Part shown: positions 1 through 12,022 of the stretch, in pieces
Numbering within the stretch: position 1 is the stretch's first letter
How the letters are laid out: every line of letters begins with the position of its first letter
Source of the DNA: Allium sativum
Lineage: Eukaryota > Streptophyta > Magnoliopsida > Asparagales > Amaryllidaceae
DNA length: 64,000 nt
Direction of reading: 5' to 3'
Assembly: GCA_030737875.1 (NCBI GenBank)
Contig: CM060921.1
Coordinates: 403,598,192-403,662,191, forward strand
Notes under the pieces: model-generated
The model's input: only the letters and a program-made list of their open reading frames with translations
Database searches by the model: none
Told to the model about the DNA's origin: nothing
Made by a program: the position numbers and the translations under genes

Positions 1-2049
1 AGCTATGCTCGAACCTTCTCTTATTATGGATTTTCCCTTAACCCAAAGTTGCTTCGCATGCTCTTCCCCTTTCTGCAGCTACCGGCCCTCAGCTAGGATT
101 TTAGGCTTATCACCCCTTTAAAAGTTTGGCCCTTAGCTCCTCGTCATTAACCGAGCCATCATCAAAAGCAAGCCTTCCTCCTCTAAGAATTTGAGATGCC
201 CCAACCTGAGAACTACATTAGTGAAGAACATTAACTAGTAATGTTGTCTACTAATGCAGAGAATAGGACTGGATAAGGGCAACCATCCATAAGTCTTGTA
301 TTAAATAAACACTAAGAATATTGATAAAATGTGCTATTTTCTCGTGGACAAATACTCTTAATGTCTATCCTATACAATACTATGGTGGCTAAAAGATAAT
401 CCAAAAAATACGAAATAAACGAATATACATCATAGAATAAATCAACTAGCTTCAAACACATATACCTACAATATACATATAGTTCAGAAAAGCCATATAC
501 AACAGCAATAAGTACAACGAGTACCAAATAAATATGGTAAAATAACAAAGTACATGGACTATATAGAAATATATACACAAAATATCTAACTAGTTAGACA
601 AAAATTCTAGATCCATGGAGGAAGCAAAAGACATTTACAACTGTTGGACATACCTAGAAAAGATCAGGCTGACCCGAGCATTAACACACATGGGTCAGTA
701 TAGTAAACAGTAAGTAATAGTAGGTATAAGAATGAATAATCATGCAATATACAACTCTTTACACAAAAAGTTGTGGATATAAAGACATAAAGGATTGATT
801 GGGTTAAATTCATAAATCACAACATAAGGGGTACACACTAATCTTTTGTACTAGCCCTTGGCTTGGTACAACTCCATTCTCAAGCCACAAGTCGATCACA
901 ATACCGAGATCATCAAGATCATCATATATAATTCATGAGAGTAAAAATATTAATAAATGGAGTACCATACTCCAAAGCATCGAAAATACAATATAAATAG
1001 ATTAGAAATTCAAATGCTCATCACAATGTATGATTGATCACCACGATTATGTCAAAATCATCAAACCCCAAATCATAATATGGATCCATCACAAAAGAAT
1101 ATGCACATTCCATTACGATATAATATAGCTCCCCAAGCTATGATAGTTCTCCCTTGATCTTGGTCAAGTACGTATAAGTAATCAAATTAGGTGCCCATCA
1201 TCACGACCCCCGGCCGATTGTATCTTGACCCCCCCCCAAGGTCAAGTGAATATGTATATGTGACTTCCCGAGTCCTGGCTTCTCCCAAAGAAAGTATTGG
1301 AATAACATAATTATATGCACCACTGACAGTCAGCTAGTAACCTAAATAGTGGTAACTGTATGTCCCATACCACACGCTTTCACTGCTTGGTTTACTAGCC
1401 GCTTGTCAACTTTGCATTGAGAAACACATGAGTCACCAAATCATAGTCAACAAATCATCTACTTCAATTAGACAAACATAAAATTAACGATATCATATAC
1501 ATTTGCGTCCCATACCACGGGGTTATTGTTATCGTTTAATATTCATTATGTCATCTCGAAAGGTGGGGAAAAGTGTGGTTTCTATATAAGAAAATACTTG
1601 ATTTTCATTTAAAACAAGTTTATAAAACGATTATTGAAAACCGTTCATTTTATTTTTAAAATTCATATATATACACACATTAAAATAGATTTTATACTAT
1701 TGTTTTGAGGCCGTTGATTTAAAAACATAATTATAAACTTATTTTAGCCTCAAAACTATAAAGAAATCGATAATTTTATAAGTATAAGAAAACTAGTTCA
1801 AAAACATGAATGTATTCTCAACTTTCGCTAAAACACAGCACAAAACTAAACACATGAATCACAAGAATCTCCCAAAAATATGAGAATTTAATCGGGTGTT
1901 GAATGGCTTGATTTTCCAAAATTCAGTTGATATGAAAACCAAGGGTTTTGGCATCAAAAATATCATCAAAATCAAGTAGGAAAGCCACAAATATCATCAA
2001 CAGAACATACAGGAACACAGGCTCCTTGCTTGGGAAAAAATACATAAGT
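1..2049 (-). repeat. Gypsy LTR-type sequence, element B, left of solo LTR A
   Basis: There is no coding capacity here. The segment ends in TAAGT, which is repeated exactly after the solo LTR at 8520-8524, so this DNA was once contiguous with 8525 onward. A CTGACCC...GGGTCAG inverted repeat near 690-716 resembles the hairpin found in the other LTRs. I infer it is part of the LTR of the element whose pol remnant lies at 10276-10898, but its outer boundary is not visible and it could include another old element. It is AT-rich, with a run of nine or more C near 1228. Confidence 0.45.
2045..2049. repeat. Target-site duplication of solo LTR A, left copy (TAAGT)
   Basis: TAAGT immediately precedes the LTR start TGAAACGACCC and is repeated directly after the LTR end at 8520-8524. 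A 5-bp duplication is the normal footprint of gypsy integration. Confidence 0.85.
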
Positions 2050-2420
2050 TGAAACGACCCAAACTTCCCCGTAAAGGAAAGTACGGATTGAATTGAGAAC
2101 ACGACAAATCAGAACACAAACAGAAGAACATTTCATTGCTATTATAACAGTTTACATCAAAGTACAAGAATATTCTAGAGTATGAATAAATAACATACAT
2201 TAGAAAATATTAGAGATTTAAATTATAATTAAATAGCAGCGGAAAAAATAATACAAAAAAGCACAACTTGAAGGAATACACGGATACAGAGCCTTCCGAA
2301 TATCGCTTCATCTGTAAACCAGAATCCTGTGAATATAATATCTGCAAAACCAAAATTACTAGCTACCCATGTGGAAAATATGGGCACTCAGAGTTTAGGT
2401 TAAAACAATAAACTCCAGGT

Positions 2421-2434
2421 CAGTCATGGGACTG
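2421..2434 (-). promoter_or_regulatory. LTR hairpin CAGTC-N4-GACTG (A copy)
   Basis: CAGTC ATGG GACTG forms a 5-bp stem with a 4-nt loop, 371 bp from the LTR end that adjoins the primer site in the RNA. The same hairpin sits at nearly the same offset in D, E and F. Its function is unknown; it would be in the R/U5 part of the transcript. Confidence 0.55.
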
Positions 2435-5400
2435 GTGTGAGAACTAAAACAATTATTAGCTTGATTTTATAGTTGGGTAAATCACGGGACCACGCCATAT
2501 AACACAGAACGGGTTTACTCCACATGAATCTTAGTTTAAAATAAAAAACCGCAATGCTTTTTGAAAAAATGTAGCTATTATAAGACTCAGGTCCCATCAC
2601 ATAATGCAACACAAGCCGGAGGATAGAGTTTTCCCTTATAATAGCCAAAATATGCTTGATACATATAAAACAAATTATTTTGATATTATAAGTGCATAAC
2701 ATTTAAAAACAACTTCGAATATAAATGTATCAATCATGGGCGGCAAGGGATCGTCCTTACCGGATTCGAGACACTCTAGCCCGTGCCTCAGGACTCAGTC
2801 ACAACTGCACCTAGAAGCGACAGAGCTGGTCCACAAATATGTTAGTGGATTATAAATCCTGAACAATACGTTTCTTCGCCCTATGGGGTGTAAATAAAGA
2901 GCCACTAGGGACTCAAGTCCGAGGCTCCTCATTCCATCATCCACGCAAGTAAAATGTCTGGGCTCCATACCATGACTCCACTCCTAGCTAGAAAGAAACG
3001 CATGTTCCCCCTGGATCCTTCTCCCGTTTCTGATTCATACCAGGGTGTGAGGCTCATGAAGTATTGCTATACACAAAGCTATGCTAATTAAAGCTATGTT
3101 TTGGTCATCATCCACGAGGCTCTGCGTATCAACAGAAGCCTTGATTATTTGCATCTTAGCATGCCACATTGTCAATCCATACCATTGATTTCTGCCAATA
3201 TATAACCTCTAAGGTCGTACGTCTCAGGGAAGGGTGTTAAGCAAGAGAATAAATTCTCCGCCACCAAACAGATATATATTTAGCAGAGATCAACGAATAC
3301 AACACAATGGAATACGACGTTAGACATACCATCCATTTACAAGTCCGTTATGGGTCTGAACGAAACCTAAGGCACCTTATTCCTCGTCCCATATGTCCAA
3401 TATAGGAGAGAGATCCTTGCATATCCGGTCGATCTCCAAGTACGTTTTGGATGATCACCAATTATTACCTTTTCTTGGGTGTACAGCCCAATCAAGATAT
3501 CAGTAATCATCCAAACGATGTGAAGAACTCTGGTCTTCAACCACCATCTTCATCTTCGACTCTTGATCGTCGTAGTAATTATTCAGAATGGGTTAAACTC
3601 GGTCTTTCCAAATAACACACGTATTTTATTATCAAGTGATATAAAAACACAACATACGCCTCATTCCAATTCAGAATATTCTTTTAATAAAATATTCACA
3701 TTATTAGGGAAAGGTTACCATTAATTTTATCAAAAATAAATTCTTTAAATTTTTTAATCTTCCTTTGGATTTAATTTCAAAATATTATATTTTATCTTTT
3801 ACCAATTCTAAACCAAGATAAGGTTTATTCACTAGTCGGGATTAACGAACCTTATCGAAGTAATCATTTATTATTTAATATCCCAATCCCAACCTATTCA
3901 TCCTGTGGAGCAAAACTGGTAGCACTCCATGTCTAACACCAACCGTGTTATTGGTAAAATTAATTACCATTTCTCATTCAAATCTGATTAAAGATTTTAC
4001 TATCGCCTGGAGTAAAACTAGTGGTACTCCATTCTTGATCATTTCAAGAATTCGATAAATTTAATTATCTCCTTTGCATTTTAATCTAATTAAAGATTTA
4101 TTAAAACTCCAATTTGGTTTTAATATCAAAAATCATTACTTTATGATTATTCAAATTTAAGACTTTAATCTTATCTTTAACTGGGTTAAAGAACAAATGT
4201 TATTTAAAAACATTGTTCACGATAAACCCAAAATCATCTTCCATCAAAATGGAATCTACACGGAAATCACAACAGTGTATAATCAATATAAATTCTCGTG
4301 TCAGACTAATAATATAAATGCAATAGCGGCAAAGCCTTTTAAATTCCATATATAGTAACGGTCTTCATTTACAGAAGCTCATCTCGATTATTACCGAATC
4401 GAATTCCATTCAATTCCAATTTAATATATTAAATTGGAAAACTTTACTTTGGAAAATTTCCATTTAAATCTAAATAAAAGTTTTATAAATTCCAAATTAT
4501 ATTTTCATTGTTAATCGGGTTAAAGAACGAATGTCATTAAAAACACAGTTCACAATAAACCCAATTTACATTTCATTTTATTCCAATTACCAAATATAAT
4601 TGGAGACTCTAATAATCTTAATTAAAAGATTTATTTTTTCACACAGGTTTTAAGAACAACGTTGTTTAAGATACCGTTCACGACAACCCCAAAATCCAAT
4701 TCTTTTATTTTAAAACAATGGATTATTATTCTAGTTAATAACTAGTTCATTTTGATAAAAATGTTTTTATCTTTTAAAATATGGAATTTTTCATTCAAAT
4801 TTTTTCCAAATCATTTATTATGATTTTACATAATTTTTCCATATTTTTAATAATTTAATTTAGGCCCTTATAGTCGGTTTCCAATAACGGCCACAGAACA
4901 GCATCCATAGGGACCTTTTCTAAATTTGTTTGGACATAATTCCAAATCCAACCGTTAGATTTCAAATCTCTTATATTCAATGGAAAGCTCTTTCGATACG
5001 AGCCCAACAGTTTCGGTTTTAGGAGAATCCGACGGTCGGATCTCCCGTTACGCTAATTTGAAGTAAATGGTTGAAATTCATGAATAGTCGATGCGTGGCG
5101 CGTTCTATTCAGGCCATTAAATATATAATATATATATATATTATATTTCATCAATTTCGATTTAAAACGTATTTTATAAATTATTATAAATTCGTTTTAA
5201 AACGATTCCAACTTCGTTTTCGATTTTCAATCAAAATTGAATATTTTATATCTTTATCATATTAAAATGATAATATTTTCAAAATATTAAATTTTGAAAT
5301 TACTTCTTTTCGATATTCATTATAAGGTGAATAAAATCGATTGATAAACCCGTTTGGGTTAAAATGGCGTTTTTATACTTAACCCGACTTCATATTCTTA

Positions 5401-5460
5401 CATTTTTATGTCCATCTAAAAACGAACATCAAAATCATAATTTTATTCTTTTCTGAATAT

Positions 5461-5960
5461 TATTTTTAAATATTCATTATTTTAAAATATTCTTTATTTA
5501 AAATATTCTTTATTTGAAAATATTCTTTACATTAAAATAATCTTTTACCTTGAAATGTCCTTTTATGTATAAATGTTCTTTTTCATATAAATGGTTTTTT
5601 ACGTAAAAATGTTCTTTTACATAAAAATGTTCTTTTACGTCAAAATGTTCTTTTACATATAATGTTTACTTTACATATAAATGTTATTTTTATATATAAT
5701 GTTTCCTTTACATAAAAATGTTCTTTTTACATATAATCTTTCCTTTACATAAAAATGTTCTTTTTACATATAATCTTTACATTAAAATGTTCTTTCATTT
5801 CTAAAATGTCTTTCATTTCTAAAACGTCTTTCATTTCTAAAATGTCTTTGATTTCTAAAATGATCTTTTATTTCAAAAATGATCATTTATTATAAAATGT
5901 TATTTTATTCTAAAATGGTATTTTATTCTAAAATGATATTTTATTCCACATTATTGATAA
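5461..5960. repeat. AT-rich degenerate tandem array in LTR A
   Basis: Units of roughly 18-22 bp built on TTTTACATAAAAATGTTC repeat with drift for about 500 bp (examples near 5590-5660 and 5700-5770). D and E carry unrelated arrays in the same part of the LTR. Confidence 0.75.
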
Positions 5961-6603
5961 GAAATTATTTATTATAAAACATTATTTATTTCTGAATCGG
6001 AATGCGACTTAATCAATTACCATATAATTTTAGTTATATGGATTTCACACACCGCATGTATTCAACAATAATGATAAATAATCATTAAACAGTCCATTCA
6101 CATCCAAAGTGAAATTTTCAACTGTGTGAGCATTAAAATAAATAAATAACGCTCATCATAGCCTGTCAATCCATCGATTGACATACAACTAAATATTGGG
6201 ACTAGTGTATGCTAAATATCATCCCAATACCCATGTGGGGTTTTCAAACAACAACAGTTTATTTAAATAAATCATTGGTTAATTAATTTAACCAATTCTA
6301 ATTTAGTTTGAATTATTTTTATTTAACCGATTTTCACTGTTCAAATTATAAATAAATATTTATAATCTAATTTCAACTACCATATTTATGTTAACATTAT
6401 TATTTTTAATATGTTAAACATTTCAACATCACAAACAACACACAATACAGTCAATCCAAATCGTCCGTGGTGTATGAAAGAGGAAAGTGATCTAACATGC
6501 AACGTATACAATTTATGATAATTAAACTGATAAAAATCTACACTGGTAATTCTATATAGTTTTCAGTTATGAAAATAAATAAATAACTATGTAGATTTTT
6601 TTT

Positions 6604-6624
6604 AGTGTGGAGTTCTCACCTTTG
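6604..6624 (-). promoter_or_regulatory. Splice-donor-like motif in LTR A
   Basis: The minus strand reads CAAAGGTGAGAAC, close to a plant 5' splice site (AG/GTGAG). It aligns by context with the GTGAG/CTCAC hairpins of B, D and E, although the stem has decayed here. Whether it is used in splicing is not known. Confidence 0.35.
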
Positions 6625-7581
6625 TTTCCACTCCGTCAGTCTTTAACTGGCGGTTTTGGTACAGTTTGGGTTTGAATTTGCTCCAAATTCCAACTTGATC
6701 CAAATTGGACCAGGTTAGTCTGGTTGTGAAGCTCTCAACTTCACGATCGCAAGGATCTGAAATCATCAGATTTTGGCCTCGTATGTGAATTATGTGACGA
6801 ACATTGATTATATAATTAAAATAATTAATTTAAATTAAAAACCCTAATTACCCTTCGTTAATGTTCCGCAATGTTGCTCCACCAGATCAGAAGCTTACCG
6901 CCGCCACGCTGCTCCAGACCATCGGCCATCTCCACCATCCTCTTCCCCCATCCAAATCGCGTCTCTACCCAGCGGTCCCCACCCCAGATCGCCACCTTCA
7001 GCCTAAAATCGCGAGGACCCCCAAATCAAGTTCGACCGTAAATCAGACTACCTCCGACCATGGTACGGTCGCGGACCACCGCCAAAAGAACTGCCTCACC
7101 TAGCCTTTCGACAACCTTCAGCCACCACTGCCTGACACAGCCCCACGTCAACAGAAAATGCTAAAAATAGTTTCGAGCTCGCCTGAAAACCGCTTCGTCA
7201 TTCATCTCAGTTTTCCGGCAATCTCAGTCCATATTAGGCCAAGTACCCAATGGCAAAGTTGCTCATCTATCTCTCCTCTAAAATTTCTTCAACTGGGCTA
7301 TCAACTAATTCTCGACGGCTTGCATGTAATTCGCCAAAATCCAAAAGTCATTTTCTGGCTTTGACCATCGATTCCTGCGAAACCGTGCGATGATAGGCTA
7401 GGTAGAGATCATCGTGATCTACAATACCCAGAAACGGTTTGGCTTGATTGTGCATGGATTGAAAGATATAAATTATTTTGTTTCCAAGGGCTTATTTGCA
7501 AAATTTAAAGAGTAAGAAAGAGAGAGTGCTGCTGTCAATTTTTAAGGAAGATGAATATTGAGGGTTTGGGAAGGGGGAAAA

Positions 7582-7594
7582 GATATTATATAGC
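7582..7594 (-). promoter_or_regulatory. TATA-like box of LTR A
   Basis: The minus strand reads GCTATATAATATC, a good TATA box placed about 925 bp into U3. The resemblance to the E LTR box (GCTATATCTATTT) supports homology. Confidence 0.5.
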
Positions 7595-8519
7595 AGTGGG
7601 TTAGGATTATTATTTTATTATAAATTTTCTAGTTTAATTATTAATTCACTAGTTCACGCTCTCTTCATTCAACAGTCATTGATTCCACGATCACATACGA
7701 ACTCCGTTGACGATGAAAATTGACATGCTGCTATGTCTTGACGATACGGCTCCAACAAAACTGCTTTCGTCGAATTCCGATCCGTTTGCTCAAAAAACCT
7801 TGCTTTTGGCCTTATATGGCTGATCGATTCACAATTAGATTCTCACAGCCACATACTAGCTCCATAAATTCCAGAAAAATTATTTCTAGCTTTGTTTTGA
7901 CAATACGGTCCTAACAAAATTAATTTCATCGAATTCAGAGATCGTTTGAAAAATGATCATTTTCTGGTTGATCCAATTCAAATTTAAATTACCAAATACA
8001 TTTAAATTTACTGCGCTCACATATTAATTCCAAAATTATGAAAATTGGAATCTAGCAATAATTTGACATTCCGGATCCAAAAAAAGTGGTCTCGTTGAAA
8101 ACGGAGGTCGTTTGCAAAGTATTTATTTTTAAAGGCTATATTTTGTATAAAAATATATAATTTCTACAGCGACTTTTCTGAATTTTAAATTGGACATAAA
8201 TTTCAATTCCCATTATGAAATCTGGATTTTTCATATTCATTGGAAAGATATTTTCAAACAGATTCAAATATTTCTTATTTCACTGAAATCCAATTTATTT
8301 TGAATCATGTACATTCAATTGAAATTTGAAATCGAATTTTCAAACTGCCGCGCCATTTCAGGCTCGTTTTATAATTAAAATGAAATTATTCGTTCTAAGT
8401 TCGATTTAAATAAATTTTTTGTCATTATTAATTAAAATAAATCATTTTAAATATTTAAAATCCATTAAAATTTCTAAAATATTTTTTTTAAATTAGTTTA
8501 GAATTTCCGGGTTGTTACA

Positions 8520-8524
8520 TAAGT
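8520..8524. repeat. Target-site duplication of solo LTR A, right copy (TAAGT)
   Basis: It directly follows the LTR end TTGTTACA and matches 2045-2049. Confidence 0.85.
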
Positions 8525-8572
8525 GGGTCGACCCACGCACCCAGTTGTGTTGACCCCTGGGTCGACCCAGGG
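8523..8572. repeat. GTCGAC palindrome cluster (B)
   Basis: GTGGGTCGACCCAC (8523-8536) is a perfect 14-bp palindrome and CCCTGGGTCGACCCAGGG (8555-8572) a perfect 18-bp palindrome. Similar clusters occur in LTRs C and F. The solo LTR A integrated at the edge of this cluster. Confidence 0.8.
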
Positions 8573-10275
8573 AAGAAGTGGGTCAATCCACTTTGTGCAC
8601 TCTCTCCGAGGTCTGAATATTTCCTAAACCTCCTCTTTCTGATCATTTTGCAGCAGCCTAACGACGTTGGATTGCACTGATAATTTACATGCATGTTGAT
8701 AAAATACTCTACAATAATATGCAAATCTTTTACATCAAATCACTCAAAAAAAAAGATATGACAGCCCAAAGTTGTACTTCGGCTGTGATTTCAGCTCAGA
8801 AGCAAATTGAACTACATAAGCTTACAAAGTTACGTATTTTTTCACAGAAAGCTTTAAATAACACAAGATACTATTGTTAACTAGAAAATTGTGAGGTTCA
8901 CTCACCTTAGCAAAAAGAACAATGAATTTGGCAAGGAATTTGAGTGATTTGGAGGTCTATTGTTGAGGAGAAAGTCTCTTCTTCCTATAAAAACACATGC
9001 GATAACTTGTGAAAGAAAACTTACTATAAACGTGAATACCTCAGAAAAATAAAATGAAATTTTGATAAGATTATAGTCTTGAGTGTATTACCTAATGTTA
9101 GAGAATCTAAGACACTAAAATCTTGGGTTTTCTTGTGGGTTTTAGGCACTAGGAATTGAAAGGAGGATGTTTTTCTTATTTTCTTTATTGTTGTTTACTA
9201 GAGGAGGAGAGTAAGAGGAAAATGCATGTACTCCTCTTTTTTCTAGAAATTTCATTAGGTTAAGAACATAATTAGGCATCCTAATGATGAATTATTCCCA
9301 AAGTCACTTAATTTGCCACCAAAACGCACAATTAGGCCAATTTCAGCTTATTTTTAACCTACAAACCCAAGTTTTACATCATAATCTCGAGCAACAACCA
9401 TGATTTAACATCAAACATTGTTAAATAAATTCGTTAACCTCATTTGAAAACATTTTGAAGCTTATTAACTTTAAAATCTTCATTTTACAACTAAATTTAC
9501 AGTTTATAACAAACTTGACACATTTTACACAAATATGAAGATTTTGTTTGCATTTGCTTACTTTTACCATATGACCAAATTAAATATTTTAATTGACTTA
9601 TTTTTAACACAATACATTTTTATAACTTTATAAAGCACATTTTTTACATATTACACAAATATAAGCATTTTACCATATTCTTGTAATATTTACAACTCCT
9701 GTAACTTAAATATTTTAAATATCCTAGTTTTAACAAAATAATTTGTTAAAGTATAGAAAAACACATTTTGCATATTTATTATTAACTCAACAAAATTTAC
9801 ATGTATATATATATATATTCATTGCTTCAATTTCTTATTAAAATTATATTATTAACTCAAATATTCACTATTTGAGTTTTTATTCCTAAATGTCACATTG
9901 TTAACACAATTTTTTTTATGAGTTTACTATTAATTTCCAATAAGAATCTATTTTAACCCCTTTTTATTTTCTATATTGCAATATATATTAACACTCGTTG
10001 ATATCTTTAGTTGCTACAACATCAAATTTTAACCCAAACCCAATATTTCACAATTTAATACTAAATCCATAGTTATTAACCCAAGCATTAAATTTAATCA
10101 TTAAGCGTGATTAAACTCCATAACCAAATCTCAAAGCACCAGATTATTATTAACATGAATAATTAAGTCAAATAATCAAATTAATGATATATTCAACTTA
10201 ATTATTACCCAATTATTCATATTTTAATGGTTAATTTATCATAGTAGATAATTATCAAAAACTCGAGTTGTTACA
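8525..10275 (-). mobile_element. LTR of gypsy element B, U3-side part
   Basis: The right end reads CTCGAGTTGTTACA, i.e. the LTR starts TGTAACAACTCGAG on the minus strand, and it is followed at 10276 by the complement of a polypurine tract (GACTTCCCACCTTAC). This is therefore the 3' LTR of the minus-strand element whose pol tail lies just to the right. It was split by solo LTR A. It has no open frame of interest. Confidence 0.65.
8891..8907 (-). promoter_or_regulatory. GTGAG/CTCAC hairpin with donor-like sequence (B)
   Basis: GTGAG (8891-8895) and CTCAC (8901-8905) pair around a 5-nt loop. The minus strand reads TAAGGTGAGTG, matching a plant 5' splice site. Confidence 0.4.
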
Positions 10276-10898
10276 GACTTCCCACCTTACAAAAATTACG
10301 TTCACACAATTTCCTAAGGGATATATCTGTACAACTAATCTAATCCAAACACAAGGATTGTGCACATGCATAAGACTGTACTTGCATGGAACAAGATATG
10401 CACAAATAAGAAAATTTTCTCACCCTCATCGTGAGAAGAAAGGAAATTTGGATAAACACACTCGATAGACTCCCTAGTCTCTTAGGCAAAGTCTTTAGGA
10501 TTATCTAACCATTAGAGCTTTACAAGCGGAACATTCTTGCATCGAAGGCGCCTCACCTCCGAATCAAGAACTCAAACTGGATGTTGCACAATAGATAAAT
10601 CCATAGAAATCCCAAGATCGAGTTGCTCAAATTGGTAAATAATAGAATCTGAATCTCTAAGGCACTTTCTGAGTTGCGATACATGAAAAACATCGTGGAT
10701 ACCATATAAAGGAGCTGGAAGGGACACACGATAGGCAACAGATCCAATACACTCAGCAATAGGGAATGGTCCTATGAGGCAGGGAGCCAACTTCCCAGTC
10801 GTACTGAAACGCCTAATTCTCTTCAGCGAAGAGACTCGAATGAAAACCAAATCGCCTATAGAGAACTCAAGAGGCTTCCAATGGTTGTCTGCATAGGA
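10276..10898 (-). pseudogene. Gypsy pol 3' remnant: integrase C-terminus and chromodomain (element B)
   Basis: Read on the minus strand, the frame at 10850-10572 contains KLAPCLIGPFPI and HDVFHVSQLRKCL, which mark the C-terminal segment of chromovirus integrase. Upstream residues (HWKPLEFSIGDLVF) continue in frame to about 10898, where the Copia LTR remnant begins. Downstream, RRLRCKNVPLVK and a decayed chromodomain are visible but broken by stops. The rest of integrase, RT and gag are missing. The polypurine tract (AAGGTGGGAAG on the minus strand) and the LTR follow immediately. The frame is clearly non-functional; the right breakpoint coincides with a 5'-truncated Copia LTR, so the junction was rearranged rather than made by clean insertion. 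Confidence 0.8.
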
Positions 10899-10953
10899 AT
10901 TCTATTTTCTTCGAGTCTCTTCCATTCTCTATCGAATGTGATGAGTAAAGTTA
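10899..10953 (+). repeat. 5'-truncated 5' LTR of Copia-1
   Basis: The segment matches only the last ~60 bp of the 3' LTR (shared TTTTCTTC, TGTGATGA and AAAGTTATC in order). The first ~185 bp are missing and gypsy pol of element B abuts it, so the promoter is lost. Confidence 0.6.
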
Positions 10954-10997
10954 TCTTTGTATCAAAGCGATGAGTAAAGTTATCTTTGTATCAAAGC
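10940..10997 (+). repeat. Perfect 29-bp tandem duplication over LTR end and primer site (Copia-1)
   Basis: 10940-10968 and 10969-10997 are identical. Each copy spans the LTR end (AAAGTTATC) and TTTGTATCAAAGC, a two-mismatch version of the initiator-Met primer site TTGGTATCAGAGC. Confidence 0.8.
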
Positions 10998-11160
10998 CAA
11001 TTACTATCGCGGATCTGTTATTTGCATTTAGATAAAGTTATCAATTTTTTTGGGTACTCTCTCACCATATTTTATGTATTTTGTCATTTCTTCCTTGTTA
11101 GTTCTGAGATCTGTTATTTTTTGGTGGTGAAAGTAATAGTAATTGATAATTATTGAATCT

Positions 11161-11973
11161 TATGGCAAGCGAAAGAGAAAATTCAATTCAAGCTATAGGT
11201 GTGCGATTGGATGGAAGAAATTATTCGTATTGGAGTTATGTCATGAAATTTTTTTGAAAGGAAAGAAGTTGTAGGGATATGTTGAACGGATTTGTAATAT
11301 GCCTAAAGAAAAGGATGACGACTACGCAATTGCCAAGGATGTTTAGGAAGCAAGCAATGCAAATATCATCACATGGATGAATAATTCTGTTGAACATTCA
11401 ATAGGTATACAATCAGCAAAGTATGAGACAAAAAAATTGGTTTGGGAACATTTAAAAAAATTATTCACCTAATCAAATTTTGCAAAACGATATCGGTTAG
11501 AAAATGAAATTAGAGATCTTCAATAGAATAGTATGAGCATGCAGGAATTCTACTCTGCTAAAATATGGGATGAATTGTCACTTACAAAACCTAATGGAAT
11601 GAAAGCATCGAAAGCATATGTTACTTTCAGAGAGGAACAATGTTTGGTCCAGTTTTTGATAGCTCTACGCACTGATTTTGAAGGACTTCGAGGTTCATTA
11701 TTACGTCGTTCTCCGCTTTCATCAGTTGATTCTGTTGTTAGTGAATTGTTGGCTAAAGAAATAAATCTTGAGACATGTTCGAAAAAAGATGTCCCTTTTG
11801 TGCTAGCGGTTGCTCCTGTACAGCGAGGTCCACCATTTAGGAAATCTTCTACAGGTTATACTCCCCCTGATACATGCAAGTTTTGTAAGGAGAAAGGTCA
11901 TTGCGAAAACCAGTGTCCTTCTTTGAAAAAAATATCGACCAAGACAGTTTTCCCTCAGAGTTCAATCTTTTAA
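11161..11973 (+). pseudogene. Copia-1 gag (capsid and zinc knuckle), broken
   Basis: The likely start is the ATG at 11161, which opens MASERENSIQAIGVRLDG followed by the NYSYWSYVMK capsid signature. In-frame stops follow within about 90 bases and again near 11344, 11472 and 11526. From 11533 an open stretch of 146 codons covers LVQFLIALRTDFEGLRGS and SPLSSVDSVVSELLA, typical of UBN2-type copia gag. It ends with a CCHC knuckle (C-KF-C-KEKG-H-CENQ-C, about 11876-11917) that binds genomic RNA in active elements. The frame is not translatable as a whole. Confidence 0.8.
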
Positions 11974-12022
11974 TCAAGTACAACCTAATACTACAGCAAT
12001 ATCAACAACAGATCCCAATAAT

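Larger units (their letters stand above)
2050..8519 (-). mobile_element. Solo LTR A of a large-LTR gypsy family (6470 bp)
   Basis: It begins TGAAACGACCC and ends GGGTTGTTACA, the same termini as the LTRs of D and E on this strand, and is flanked by TAAGT on both sides. No polypurine tract, primer-binding site or second LTR is attached, so it is a solo LTR left by recombination between the two LTRs of one element. By position it carries, from left to right, the same landmarks as D and E: an AGCGG motif near 2237, the CAGTC/GACTG hairpin at 2421, an AT-rich array at 5461-5960, a donor-like motif at 6604 and a TATA-like box at 7582. At 6.5 kb it is very long for an LTR. The short open frames inside it are not considered genes. 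Confidence 0.85.

Noticed and set aside
6861..7364. Pro/Ser-rich plus-strand frames in solo LTR A
   Set aside because: They lie in LTR R/U5, antisense to the element, with no domain; a GC-richer leader region explains them.
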